Shown here: positions 1 to 7,736 of the stretch, one piece after another | Position numbering within the stretch: the first letter of the stretch is position 1 | Layout: every line of letters starts with the position of its first letter | Source of the DNA: an uncultured Collinsella sp. | GTDB lineage: Bacteria > Actinomycetota > Coriobacteriia > Coriobacteriales > Coriobacteriaceae | DNA length: 64,000 bases | Reading direction: 5' to 3' | NCBI GenBank assembly: GCA_900541645.1 | Contig: UQKQ01000005.1 | Location: forward strand, 1-64,000 | Notes under the pieces: model-generated | What the model saw: only the letters and a program-made list of their open reading frames with translations | The model's database searches: none | Told to the model about the DNA's origin: nothing | Made by a program: the position numbers and the translations under genes

Positions 1-129
1 GACATCGACTTCCTGTTCAGCGTCTACTCCGCCTCGCCGTCGCGCGAGGACGGAGGGCCGGAGTGGGGCGACAGGGCAGTGTGGGAGGACCTCCACCACA
101 GGGACCCGTACCCGTTCTGGCTGGATTAA
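1..129 (+). CDS. C-terminal end of an unidentified protein (partial)
   Basis: An open frame runs from the first base of the window to a TAA at 127-129 and gives the last 42 residues of a protein. The tail is acidic and aromatic and ends in YPFWLD. I do not recognise the family. No obvious terminator hairpin with a T-run lies directly after the stop; the next structure is the inverted repeat at 265-368. Confidence 0.5.
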   Translation, partial: DIDFLFSVYSASPSREDGGPEWGDRAVWEDLHHRDPYPFWLD

Positions 130-264
130 TGGATGGAAACGGGTGTTCTATCGGGACACACATTTTGTCCTATAAGCCTCGACTTACTGTATTTATATTC
201 TCTGGTTCCCCTTTGCAGATTCTACTGGTGGGGAATCTGGTATAGCCGCTGGTACGTTAACGCA

Positions 265-368
265 GCTTACCTGTGGGAGGCCCCTATATATCGTCCCGCG
301 CGCAGTTTCGCAGCGAAGCGAGAATGTTTGAGCACGGGATGATATATAGGGGCCTCCCACAGGTAAGC
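265..368. repeat. 104-bp element with 28-bp perfect inverted repeats
   Basis: The arms 265-292 and 341-368 are exact reverse complements over 28 bp, and pairing continues imperfectly inward (293-298 with 335-340). The interior is about 40 bp. It lies between the convergent ends of the partial gene and the glycosyltransferase, 13 bp after the stop of the latter. It could act as a transcription terminator for either side. The arms are longer and more exact than a terminator needs, so a small palindromic (MITE-like) repeat is also possible. Confidence 0.7.
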
Positions 369-381
369 GGACATTAAGACG

Positions 382-1683
382 CTACCTGATATGCGCAGGT
401 TTTTCGCCCCAGTAGAAGCGGCAGAAGGCTCGTTTGCGCTTTTGGGGTTTGCCTACGAGCTCCATGGTTGCGATGGCTATGTCTTCGGCTGCGTGGGGGC
501 GGCGTAGTACTTCGCCGTTGATGAGTAGGGCTTTGAGTGATTCGGGATGGTCGTGCAAGTGACGTAGGGTAACGATGAGTTCTCGTGCGGTGGTGACATG
601 CATGCTGGCGCCCATGCCGGTGAGCATCGTGGTGTTGGCCTTTTCCTGGCCGTATGATTTGCCCAACAGGATCATCGGCAGATGCGCGCACAGGCACTCG
701 GTAACAGTGAGTCCGCCCGATTTTAGGATTGCCAGGTCGCAGCCGTGCATGAGGGCCGCCATGTCGTCGACATAGTCCAACACCGTGACGTTATCGAGCT
801 TCATGGCGTCGAAGAGCGTTTTGAGGCGGGTGGCATATTCGGTGTCCTTGCCGGGCAAAAAGACAAAGTGCATGTCTTCGAAGCTGCGCAGGAAGGGGAG
901 TGTATGGTCCATCGCCGCGCGAAAGCGGACGTACGGTTGAGGTAAACTGGCGCCGGCCATAACCAGCACGACGGTCTTGTCGGTGGGGAGGTTGAACTTG
1001 GCTAGCTCTTCCTCGCGATCGTAATCCGTGTCGAATCCGGCGCGAATAGGAATGCCGGTAATGCGAATCTTTGCCTCGGGCACCTTGCGCGGACGCAGCG
1101 TTTCGGACATAAATTCGTTGGCAACACAGAATAAATCGGTGTCCTTGTGGGGCCACCATCCCTCGACTTCGTAGTCGGTCGGTACGCAGATGACCGGATA
1201 ATCGATACCCGTAATTACGCGGGCGCCCACGGCAACATTGGCTGCTGTGATGTGCGTTGCAACCACGGCTATGGGCCTGCGGCTACGAATATATTCGTTG
1301 AAGGCGGGGAACATAATTCGCGACCATGCCGTTCCGCCACCCCAGAGAAGATGTCCCGTAAGCGTATATCGCCAGGTCAGGTCGTAAATGGGGCGCGTGG
1401 CTCCCGTAAAAGAAGCCGCGGTCTTATTACCGTCGAATTTAATACGTCCAAAATCAAGGATATCGAGCACTTCAATCTCAATATCCTCGGGGATGCCATT
1501 GGTGCCGCGGATGAGGTCGAATGCCTGCGCAATCGCATTTGCGGCGGCCTTGTGGCCCGAGCCAACGGAGGCGTGCACGATGGTCACGAGAGGTTTTTGC
1601 TGAGCCAGGAGCGTGGTTTGCTCCGATTGGGGAGTGCTGTGCGTGAGCAGGGGAGCGTCGTCACTCGTCTGCGCCTGATCCAT
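382..1683 (-). CDS. MGDG synthase/GT28-family glycosyltransferase
   Basis: This 433-residue protein resembles processive diacylglycerol glycosyltransferases (MGDG synthase, UgtP-like), which move a sugar from a UDP-sugar onto diacylglycerol at the inner membrane face to make glycolipids. The N-terminal MGDG_synth segment carries the family signature VHASVGSGHKAAANAIA at about residues 36-52. The C-terminal GT28 half has the nucleotide-sugar site LKSGGLTVTECL followed by a PMIL segment. Length fits the family (about 370-440). The ATG at 1683 is preceded by a GGGGAG ribosome site. It is transcribed divergently from trxB across a gap of about 120 bp. The acceptor and sugar cannot be read from sequence, so the exact product is inferred. 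Confidence 0.8.
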   Translation of the reverse strand: MDQAQTSDDAPLLTHSTPQSEQTTLLAQQKPLVTIVHASVGSGHKAAANAIAQAFDLIRGTNGIPEDIEIEVLDILDFGRIKFDGNKTAASFTGATRPIYDLTWRYTLTGHLLWGGGTAWSRIMFPAFNEYIRSRRPIAVVATHITAANVAVGARVITGIDYPVICVPTDYEVEGWWPHKDTDLFCVANEFMSETLRPRKVPEAKIRITGIPIRAGFDTDYDREEELAKFNLPTDKTVVLVMAGASLPQPYVRFRAAMDHTLPFLRSFEDMHFVFLPGKDTEYATRLKTLFDAMKLDNVTVLDYVDDMAALMHGCDLAILKSGGLTVTECLCAHLPMILLGKSYGQEKANTTMLTGMGASMHVTTARELIVTLRHLHDHPESLKALLINGEVLRRPHAAEDIAIATMELVGKPQKRKRAFCRFYWGEKPAHIR

Positions 1684-1802
1684 CGATAACTCCCCTTCGA
1701 CGTTGTAACACGGGATTTATCATTGTAGTGCATGAGTGTCATGTTCACGTAAATTTGGGTATGAGCGCAAAGAACGACAACGTTTCGACGAGAGGACTCT
1801 TC

Positions 1803-2741
1803 ATGACTACCGATCAGACGATCGATGTTGCGATTATCGGCGGAGGCCCCGCGGGCTATGCTGCCGCCATTTATGCTGCGCGTGCCAACCTGACGACGAC
1901 TGTCCTTGAGCAGGGCATGTCGGGCGGACAGATCGCTACATCCAACGAGATTGAGAATTATCCTGGCATTCCGCTGCTGAGCGGTGCTGAACTTGGTGAG
2001 CGGTTCCAACAGCATGCTGAAGGCCTGGGGGCTCAGGTTGAATGGAGTATGGTGACGGGCGTCGATTACGATGCCGATGCGGCGCTGTTTACGGTGCATC
2101 ACGATATGGGCGATACGCTGGCCTCAAGCGTTATCGCTTGCATGGGTGCCACGCCGCGTCCGGCAGGTTTCGCTGGCGAGGATACGTATCGCGGTCGTGG
2201 CGTTTCGTATTGCGCAACATGTGACGGCATGTTCTTCCGTGGCAAACAGGTATTTGTAATCGGCGGTGGCAATTCGGCATGCGAAGAGGCGCTTTTCCTG
2301 TCTGACATTGCCAGCAGCGTGACCATCGTGCTGCGCCGCGACCAGTTCCGTGCGCCCGAGGGCGTTGTGAATAAGGTGATTGCTAAGGACAATATTACAG
2401 TTAGGTACCAAACTAGTATTGTGGAGCTATCGGGCGAAGCCATGCCAACGACGATTACCTTTAAGGACAATGCATCCGGCGAGACTCATACCGAGTCATT
2501 TGAGCCCGGCTCGTTTGGCATCTTTGTCTTTACCGGAACGCAGCCCCATACCGAGCTTGTTGAGCATCTAGTCGATCTGGCGCCTGATGGCGGCATTCTG
2601 ACTGATGAATCCATGGCGACCCGCACGCCAGGTCTATTTGCCGCTGGCGATATCCGTTCCAAACGTTTACGCCAGGTTGTGACCGCTGTTTCGGACGGAG
2701 CCATAGCGGCAACGAGCGCATACGCGTTTCTGCGTGGATAA
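1803..2741 (+). CDS. trxB: Thioredoxin-disulfide reductase
   Basis: The 312-residue flavoprotein passes electrons from NADPH through FAD to thioredoxin in the cytoplasm. The FAD-binding GGGPAGYAAAIYAARA lies at about residues 13-28. The redox-active CATC motif is at Cys137/Cys140, followed by the NADPH-binding GGGNSACEEA and a C-terminal GLFAAGD FAD segment. An in-frame ATG exists at 1728, but 1803 is preferred. It has a GAGAGGA ribosome site 7 bases upstream and removes 25 non-conserved residues. The gene stands alone, divergent from the glycosyltransferase, and is closed by a terminator at 2782-2828. Confidence 0.95.
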   Translation: MTTDQTIDVAIIGGGPAGYAAAIYAARANLTTTVLEQGMSGGQIATSNEIENYPGIPLLSGAELGERFQQHAEGLGAQVEWSMVTGVDYDADAALFTVHHDMGDTLASSVIACMGATPRPAGFAGEDTYRGRGVSYCATCDGMFFRGKQVFVIGGGNSACEEALFLSDIASSVTIVLRRDQFRAPEGVVNKVIAKDNITVRYQTSIVELSGEAMPTTITFKDNASGETHTESFEPGSFGIFVFTGTQPHTELVEHLVDLAPDGGILTDESMATRTPGLFAAGDIRSKRLRQVVTAVSDGAIAATSAYAFLRG

Positions 2742-2781
2742 GTACGATAATATATCTTATGTAAGGTTGCTGTCTTTAAGC

Positions 2782-2828
2782 AAAGTGGTTGGACGGTGCA
2801 TCAATGTGCCGCCCAACCACTTTTACTT
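2782..2828 (+). terminator. Rho-independent terminator of trxB
   Basis: An 11-bp perfect stem (2782-2792 with 2813-2823, core AAAGTGGTTGG) is followed by a short T-rich stretch. It lies 40 bp after the trxB stop. Confidence 0.8.
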
Positions 2829-2895
2829 TGCGGCTATGTGGTATGTAAAACTAGATAACCTAGAATACAATATAGAAAACGAACGGAGGCCTCTT

Positions 2896-3507
2896 ATGAA
2901 CCACGCTAAACATGTTATCCCGATGTCAGATACATCGGTCAGCATTAAGCCGGAGGATATTCAGCCGACGGTGCTGCCGGATGCATTTATTCAGTCCGAT
3001 ATGGTCGGTAAACTCAACGCGTTGAGCCTGCCGCGCTATGAACAGCTGCCCAATGTAACGCTCTATCGCGATCAAGTTATTGAATATGTTGCGCTGTGGA
3101 TGGAGCCGCTTTCGATTTGCGTAGAGCAGCCCGTTATCACGCCATCGATGATCAATAACTACGTGAAGGTCGGCCTCGTTCCTGCTCCGGTTAAAAAGCA
3201 GTATGGCCGTGAGCAGATTGCGCGTCTCATCGCCATTTGTATTTTTAAGCAGGTGCTGCCCATCGCTGCGGTTCAGGCGCTCTTTAATATTCAACGCTTA
3301 AGCTACGACGCTCCGACGGCTTTCGATTATGTAGTCGATCAACTTGAGGCATCGATTCGTGCAGCGTTTTCCGTCGAGCAGACTCCCGTGCCCGATACCG
3401 CACATCAGGTTACGCGCGAGTCGTTGCTCGTACGCAGTGCGGTATCGTCCTTCGTCTCGAAGGCATACCTGATGAGCTATCTAAAGTTCAATGGGTTTAA
3501 TAGCTAA
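2896..3507 (+). CDS. DUF1836-family putative regulator
   Basis: A 203-residue protein with the DUF1836 layout. After a variable N-terminus comes an HTH-like segment around ITPSMINNYVKVGLVP, then GREQIARLIAICIFKQVLP. This arrangement resembles a MerR-type reading head and an effector helix bundle. The family's biochemical role is not established. The frame stays open upstream to 2734, but the ATG at 2896 follows a GGAGG ribosome site (2885-2889) and begins the conserved part. It is flanked by the trxB terminator and a strong two-way terminator, so it is monocistronic. Confidence 0.75.
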   Translation: MNHAKHVIPMSDTSVSIKPEDIQPTVLPDAFIQSDMVGKLNALSLPRYEQLPNVTLYRDQVIEYVALWMEPLSICVEQPVITPSMINNYVKVGLVPAPVKKQYGREQIARLIAICIFKQVLPIAAVQALFNIQRLSYDAPTAFDYVVDQLEASIRAAFSVEQTPVPDTAHQVTRESLLVRSAVSSFVSKAYLMSYLKFNGFNS

Positions 3508-3519
3508 CCGAGGTATAAG

Positions 3520-3560
3520 ACGGGCGGGATAAAGGGCCACTGGCCCTTTATCCCGCCCGT
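3520..3560. terminator. Two-way terminator between convergent genes
   Basis: A 20-bp perfect stem (3520-3539 with 3541-3560, core GGCGGGATAAAGGGCCA) with a one-base centre lies between the stops of the DUF1836 gene and the degV-like gene. It can fold on either transcript. Confidence 0.85.
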
Positions 3561-3579
3561 TCGTTTGTCTAGTTGGGCA

Positions 3580-4446
3580 TTATCGGCCCGAAGCCACGCC
3601 CATGCCGTAGCCGATAATGAGCCCGTGCATCTCGGCATAATATGAATCTAGCCCGTTGCAGGGCATGACAATCGTCTTGGAGCCGGGCCAGTGCTCGACA
3701 ATGCGGTCGGCAAGCGCCTGGGCTCCAGCTTCGTTCTCAACGTGATCGATGATGACCTCGCCGCCCGTGAAACCTTCGGCCTCCATGGTGTCGACAATCT
3801 TGGTGAGCATCTTCTTTTCGCCACGCGTGTGCCCGACGAGTTCAATTTTGCCCGCTTCGCTCGCCGTGCCCAAAATGCGGATATTGAGCTTGTTGGCAAT
3901 AACGCCGGCCGCCTTAGGAATACGTCCGGCCTTCGCAAGGTTTTCGTAATTGCACAAACTAAAGAGGATCTTGCTCTGCTGCTCCAAGCTATCGAAGTAG
4001 GCGCAGGCATTCTCAAAGGAGGTATCCGGGTTGCTTGCAAGATAGCGGTCGAACAGCAGGAAGATTAGGTCCATTTTGCCACCTGCGGCTCGCGAGTTAA
4101 CCAAATGAATCTGACGATTGGGCTCCTCGGCAAGCACCATGTCACGTGCGGTGGCCGCGGCATTGTAGCTTCCCGATACGCCCTCCGAGATGGGCATGCA
4201 AATCGTCTTGTCGGCAAGCCTAAAGAGTTCGACCCACTCCCCTACGCTTGGACAGGCGCTTGAAGAAGCACTTGACTCCGCCTGCACGGCGCAATTGAGC
4301 TCGTGAACGTCGAGCGTGAGGTCATCGACAAACTCGCGCTCCCCCACTCGGATCTTAAGGGGTGCAAATGCAAAGGTGGTATGAGGTGCGGTTGGCTGCC
4401 AATCGCGAAGATTGCAGCTCGAATCGGAGATAAGCGCCCAGCTCAT
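3580..4446 (-). CDS. DegV-family fatty-acid-binding protein
   Basis: A 288-residue DegV protein. The family binds fatty acids, and in many Gram-positives (as FakB) hands them to the kinase FakA for incorporation into phospholipid. The N-terminal ALISDSSCNL begins the first strand. The SEGVSGSYNAA segment supplies the conserved Ser/Thr lipid-carboxylate site, and AKAGRIPKAAGVI is the usual second-domain helix. Length is typical (280-290). The ATG at 4446 follows an AAAGGA ribosome site. No fakA is visible nearby, so FakB function is inferred from the family. A TATAAT box and a palindrome lie just upstream. Confidence 0.85.
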   Translation of the reverse strand: MSWALISDSSCNLRDWQPTAPHTTFAFAPLKIRVGEREFVDDLTLDVHELNCAVQAESSASSSACPSVGEWVELFRLADKTICMPISEGVSGSYNAAATARDMVLAEEPNRQIHLVNSRAAGGKMDLIFLLFDRYLASNPDTSFENACAYFDSLEQQSKILFSLCNYENLAKAGRIPKAAGVIANKLNIRILGTASEAGKIELVGHTRGEKKMLTKIVDTMEAEGFTGGEVIIDHVENEAGAQALADRIVEHWPGSKTIVMPCNGLDSYYAEMHGLIIGYGMGVASGR

Positions 4447-4475
4447 TGAGGGTCCTTTCTATTTGTTCCTCAACA

Positions 4476-4481
4476 ATTATA
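4476..4481 (-). promoter_or_regulatory. -10 box (TATAAT) of the degV-like gene
   Basis: The minus strand reads TATAAT about 30 bp before the start codon, a perfect -10 hexamer. No clear -35 lies 17 bp upstream; that space is next to the palindrome at 4501-4537, so activation or repression there is plausible. Confidence 0.5.
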
Positions 4482-4500
4482 GCCGTCTTTCGGATTGATT

Positions 4501-4537
4501 GGACGGCTATCTAGTTTTGAATACTAGATAGCCGTCC
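4501..4537. promoter_or_regulatory. Palindrome upstream of degV-like gene (operator candidate)
   Basis: Perfect 14-bp arms (4501-4514 with 4524-4537, GGACGGCTATCTAG) flank a 9-bp centre. It lies about 20 bp upstream of the TATAAT box and beyond the terminator of the NlpC/P60 gene. The words GACGGCTAT (arm) and AGACGGCTATAAT (promoter) share sequence. It lacks a T-run on either side, so an operator is more likely than a terminator. Confidence 0.4.
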
Positions 4538-4560
4538 TGATCTTAAGGCAAACTGTTGGG

Positions 4561-4601
4561 GCAAAAAGAATGGGCCTCGTGACTCAAGATCGCGAGGCCC
4601 A
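4561..4601 (-). terminator. Terminator of the pgsA-FHA-merR-apt-NlpC run
   Basis: On the minus strand a 9-bp stem (4601-4593 with 4579-4571, GGGCCTCG core) is followed by TTCTTTTTGC. It lies 24 bp after the NlpC/P60 stop. Confidence 0.85.
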
Positions 4602-4624
4602 CGTTCGTTCGCTGTAGAAATAAA

Positions 4625-5749
4625 TTAGTAGCGCACGAAGATGTAATTGTTGTTCATGCCAGCGGCAACGGAGCTGATGATAACGCCCGTCTTGTAGTCG
4701 GAAGCATGGATCATCTGGCCGTTACCAATGTAGATGCCGGTGTGGTAAGAGTTAACCACGACGTCGCCAGGCTGGGGATCGGACACGCGGGTCCAGCCCA
4801 TGAAGGTGCCCGTAGTGCCAAGGCGGCAATAACGGCCCGTGAGGCAGTAGCTTACAAAGCCGGAGCAGTCAAAGCTGTTCGGTCCAATACCGCCCCAAGA
4901 ATAAGCATAGCCAAGCTTGCTGTAGGCGCGCGAAACAACGGAGCCACCATCAACAGATTGACTCGGTGCTGAGGGCGTGGGTGCCGGAGCGGGCGTGGGG
5001 GCAGGCTGCGGCGTGGGAGCAGGAGCGGGCGTGGGCGCAGGCGTGTTGCCACCGCCGTTGTTGGTCGTACCGCCACCATTGTTGGTGTTCTCGGTCGTAC
5101 CGGCGGTGTCGTTGCTCACCGTGGCCTTTTCGGCGGTGCTGGCATTAATGCCAGCCTGCAGCGCAGCGTTGGCCTCGGCCTCGGCAGCGAGCTCGGCCTG
5201 CAACTGCGAATCCAGGGAGTTCACGACACTCTGGGCCTCAGCCTGCTGAGCATTGAGCTCGTCGACCTTCTTCTGTGTCGCGGCGACGTTCTTCTCCTGC
5301 TCGGTCTGCTTATCGGTGAGCTGCTGCTTAAGGTCCTTGACCTCCTGAATGGACTGGGCCTGCTTGTCGGACACCTTGCCGTAGTAGAAGAGACGGTTGA
5401 GCATGTCGCCCAGATCGTCGACGCCCGTCAGAACCTGAAGGAGACTCAGACCGCCGGTCTTGTACTCACCGGCAACGTAGTTAGAGAGCTTGGCCTGGCC
5501 TTCGGCAATCTCTTGCTGCTTTTGCGTGATTTCGCCTGCAGTCTGATCAAGCTCCTGCGTCTGTGCGGAGAGTTCTTCATGAATTTGCTGGGTTTGCGTG
5601 CCAATCTGCTCGAGCTTGGTACGGGCAGCGGCAAGGTCGGATGCTGTATCGGCATAGGCAGGAGCCGAGAGGCCCAGGCCCAAAACACAAGCGAGGGTTG
5701 CCGTAGCAGCGCAGCGTGCCATGTTTCTGTGCGTGTTTGCTGTGCGCAT
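4625..5749 (-). CDS. Secreted NlpC/P60 peptidoglycan hydrolase with coiled coil
   Basis: A 374-residue exported cell-wall endopeptidase of the RipA/PcsB-like type. Residues 1-33 form a signal peptide (hydrophobic ATLACVLGLGLSAPAYA). Residues about 35-200 are a long coiled coil rich in Gln, Glu and Ala. Residues about 220-265 are a Gly/Asn then Pro/Ala-rich linker. The C-terminal NlpC/P60 domain carries the catalytic Cys295 in FDCSGFVSYC and the catalytic His in SYHTGIYIGNG. It should cut stem-peptide bonds at the septum, with the coiled coil acting as a restraining or docking element as in PcsB. It is the last gene of its run, just before the terminator at 4561-4601. RBS GGAAGC precedes the ATG. 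Confidence 0.9.
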   Translation of the reverse strand: MRTANTHRNMARCAATATLACVLGLGLSAPAYADTASDLAAARTKLEQIGTQTQQIHEELSAQTQELDQTAGEITQKQQEIAEGQAKLSNYVAGEYKTGGLSLLQVLTGVDDLGDMLNRLFYYGKVSDKQAQSIQEVKDLKQQLTDKQTEQEKNVAATQKKVDELNAQQAEAQSVVNSLDSQLQAELAAEAEANAALQAGINASTAEKATVSNDTAGTTENTNNGGGTTNNGGGNTPAPTPAPAPTPQPAPTPAPAPTPSAPSQSVDGGSVVSRAYSKLGYAYSWGGIGPNSFDCSGFVSYCLTGRYCRLGTTGTFMGWTRVSDPQPGDVVVNSYHTGIYIGNGQMIHASDYKTGVIISSVAAGMNNNYIFVRY

Positions 5750-5781
5750 GGAGCTTCCTTTCCGGTATCTAAGGGTAGCGG

Positions 5782-6312
5782 CTAGTCCACCGTTACCAGG
5801 CTAAAGAGCTCAACGTCGTCGTTAGAAGGCGTGAGCTTCTTGCGCGGGTTGAGAAACGCAAGCTCAAGGATACAACCGTAACCTACAAGCTTTGCGCCCA
5901 TATCTCGCACCAGTTTACCTGTTGCCTCGACAGTTCCGCCCGTCGCGACCAAGTCGTCCAGAATCAACACGGTATCTTTAGAGCTGATGGCATCGGCGTG
6001 GATCTCGATAGAATCCGTTCCATACTCGAGCTCGTAGCTCTCGCTGACCGTCTTGCGCGGCAATTTGCCCGGCTTACGTGCGGGAATAAAGCCGGCACCC
6101 AGGGCGACGGCCACGGGCACACCGACCATAAAGCCACGGGCCTCGGGTCCTACGACCTTGGTAATGCCCATGTCGGCAAAATGCTCGGCCAGGGCATCCA
6201 CCATGGCCTTCAGGGCCTCGGGATTTCCAAAGAGCGGCGTGATGTCCTTAAAGACGACTCCGGGCTCGGGATAGTCGGGGATATCGACGATATGAGATTC
6301 GAAGTCGTACAT
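5782..6312 (-). CDS. apt: Adenine phosphoribosyltransferase
   Basis: A 176-residue purine-salvage enzyme that makes AMP and pyrophosphate from adenine and PRPP in the cytoplasm. The N-terminal IPDYPEPGVVFKDITPL is the Apt signature. The PRPP-binding loop LILDDLVATGGT lies at about residues 118-129. EARGFMVGVPVA and the RKPGKLPRKT hood are also present. Length matches E. coli Apt. An AAAGGT ribosome site precedes the ATG at 6312. It sits between the MerR regulator and the NlpC/P60 hydrolase in one transcript, with gaps of about 35 bp. Confidence 0.95.
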   Translation of the reverse strand: MYDFESHIVDIPDYPEPGVVFKDITPLFGNPEALKAMVDALAEHFADMGITKVVGPEARGFMVGVPVAVALGAGFIPARKPGKLPRKTVSESYELEYGTDSIEIHADAISSKDTVLILDDLVATGGTVEATGKLVRDMGAKLVGYGCILELAFLNPRKKLTPSNDDVELFSLVTVD

Positions 6313-6347
6313 GGGTGACCTTTCATGGATTGCCGGGTGAACGGCGG

Positions 6348-7232
6348 TTATTTGCCCGTGTTAGCAGACGAGCTCTGCGAGGGGACGACGACTTTGGACG
6401 GCTGCACGAGCGACTCGTCGTGCGCGGCAACCGCGGGGACGCTTGTCGCATCGCTTTTAGCCTTGGTCGATTCGGAACGCGCAATCTCTTCATCGAGGGC
6501 ATCGATGTCAGCGTCCTCGACCACGGCGTTGAGCGACTCAAAGACACGGTTCTTAAGTAGCGCGGTATGCACACCCTCGGTGAGGTCGTGCAGTTTCTTA
6601 AAAGCGCGCTCGAGCTTGGCGTCGCGCTCGTCATCGGAGGTATCCATGCCGAGCATGCTCACGAGAACCTGCTCAAACATCGAAGATTCGCGGTTTGCCG
6701 ACGATACGTACTGACGCAGGTTGCGCGGCTCAATGTGGAAGCGCGACAGCTCCGAGCAGTAACGGATAATCGGGAAATCTCGGCCATCGACGAGCTCACG
6801 GTTCTGCGGGCTCTTGATGATGCGGATAAGATCGTTCTCGGCAAGGGAGCGGATAAACGAAATCTCAACACCGAGCATGTCGGGGATCGTCTCGATGGGA
6901 TGCAGCTTTTGCTTGGTCTCCTTGGGCTCCGTCTTAAGCGGAACATCGGACAGAAGACCCACCTCGTAAGCCAAAGTGGACAGGTCCGTGGCGTTTTCCA
7001 AGCGCTGCTTAATCACGTTGAGCGGCATGTAGCGGGTCTTCTGCAAGTGCAGGATGACCTCCAGGCGATCAACGTCCTCCTTAGAGTACTGACGGTATCC
7101 CTTAGGCGTACGATGAGGGGTAATGAGCCCCTCATCTTCTAGAAATCTAATTTTTGAGTTCGAAAGATCGGGGTATGCGCCTCGAAGTAGGTTGACGACT
7201 TGGCCGATACTCAGATAGTTGCGTTCGGCCAT
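6348..7232 (-). CDS. ftsR: FtsR-like MerR-family transcription regulator
   Basis: A 294-residue MerR regulator. The winged helix occupies residues about 4-75 (LSIGQVVNLLRGAYPD, then SKIRFLEDEGLITPHRTP, a family hallmark). It matches the actinobacterial FtsR group, which in Corynebacterium activates ftsZ. The remainder is a long helical effector part. The gene ends with an Ala/Ser-rich tail. It starts 3 bp after the FHA gene ends, the same neighbour order as garA and its MerR gene in mycobacteria. The FtsR assignment rests on the HTH sequence and synteny; the DNA targets here are not known. Confidence 0.8.
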   Translation of the reverse strand: MAERNYLSIGQVVNLLRGAYPDLSNSKIRFLEDEGLITPHRTPKGYRQYSKEDVDRLEVILHLQKTRYMPLNVIKQRLENATDLSTLAYEVGLLSDVPLKTEPKETKQKLHPIETIPDMLGVEISFIRSLAENDLIRIIKSPQNRELVDGRDFPIIRYCSELSRFHIEPRNLRQYVSSANRESSMFEQVLVSMLGMDTSDDERDAKLERAFKKLHDLTEGVHTALLKNRVFESLNAVVEDADIDALDEEIARSESTKAKSDATSVPAVAAHDESLVQPSKVVVPSQSSSANTGK

Positions 7233-7235
7233 GCC

Positions 7236-7670
7236 CTACTCACCGGTTTCGATGCGCTCCGGCGTGCTCTCGTGGTAGATGAGCGTAAACGTACCGATCT
7301 GGACGGAAGAACCGTCGTGCAGCGGGGCTGCATTGACGATGGCACCGTCGACCCAGGTGCCATTGAGCGAGCCCAAGTCCTCGATGCGAGCGCCGAGGCC
7401 CTCGCGGATAATGCGCGCGTGGCTGCGCGATACGGTCATGTCATTGAGGAAGATGCCGTTCGCAGGATCGCGGCCGATGGTGGTCACGTCGTCCTCGAGC
7501 TCAAAGGCGGCACCAGTCTGCGGACCCTTGACGATGGACAGAACGGGGGCGGTGATGCGCACGTTGGCCATGAGGTCGGGAACGGTGACGTCGCTTGAAG
7601 GCACGCGGAATACGCAGGTAGCGTCAGCAGTCTTATCATTCTGAGCCATATTGTTTACCATGTTGTCCAT
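7236..7670 (-). CDS. garA: GarA/OdhI-like FHA-domain protein
   Basis: A 144-residue forkhead-associated protein. Residues about 50-135 form the FHA fold, with the phosphothreonine-binding GRDPANGIF, SRSHARI and SLNGTWVD. Before it lies DATCVF, equivalent to the ETTSVF switch motif of mycobacterial GarA and corynebacterial OdhI, whose Thr is phosphorylated by a Ser/Thr kinase so the protein folds on itself. In actinobacteria the family controls 2-oxoglutarate and glutamate enzymes. An upstream ATG at 7703 exists; 7670 is chosen because AGGGG lies 8 bases before it. Only the second Thr of the usual TT pair is present. The target in this organism is unknown. Confidence 0.85.
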   Translation of the reverse strand: MDNMVNNMAQNDKTADATCVFRVPSSDVTVPDLMANVRITAPVLSIVKGPQTGAAFELEDDVTTIGRDPANGIFLNDMTVSRSHARIIREGLGARIEDLGSLNGTWVDGAIVNAAPLHDGSSVQIGTFTLIYHESTPERIETGE

Positions 7671-7736
7671 GACAACCCCTAACTTATCGCGGACGTGCCG
7701 CAAATAATGAACCGTACGTAATCATACCCCAACGAA

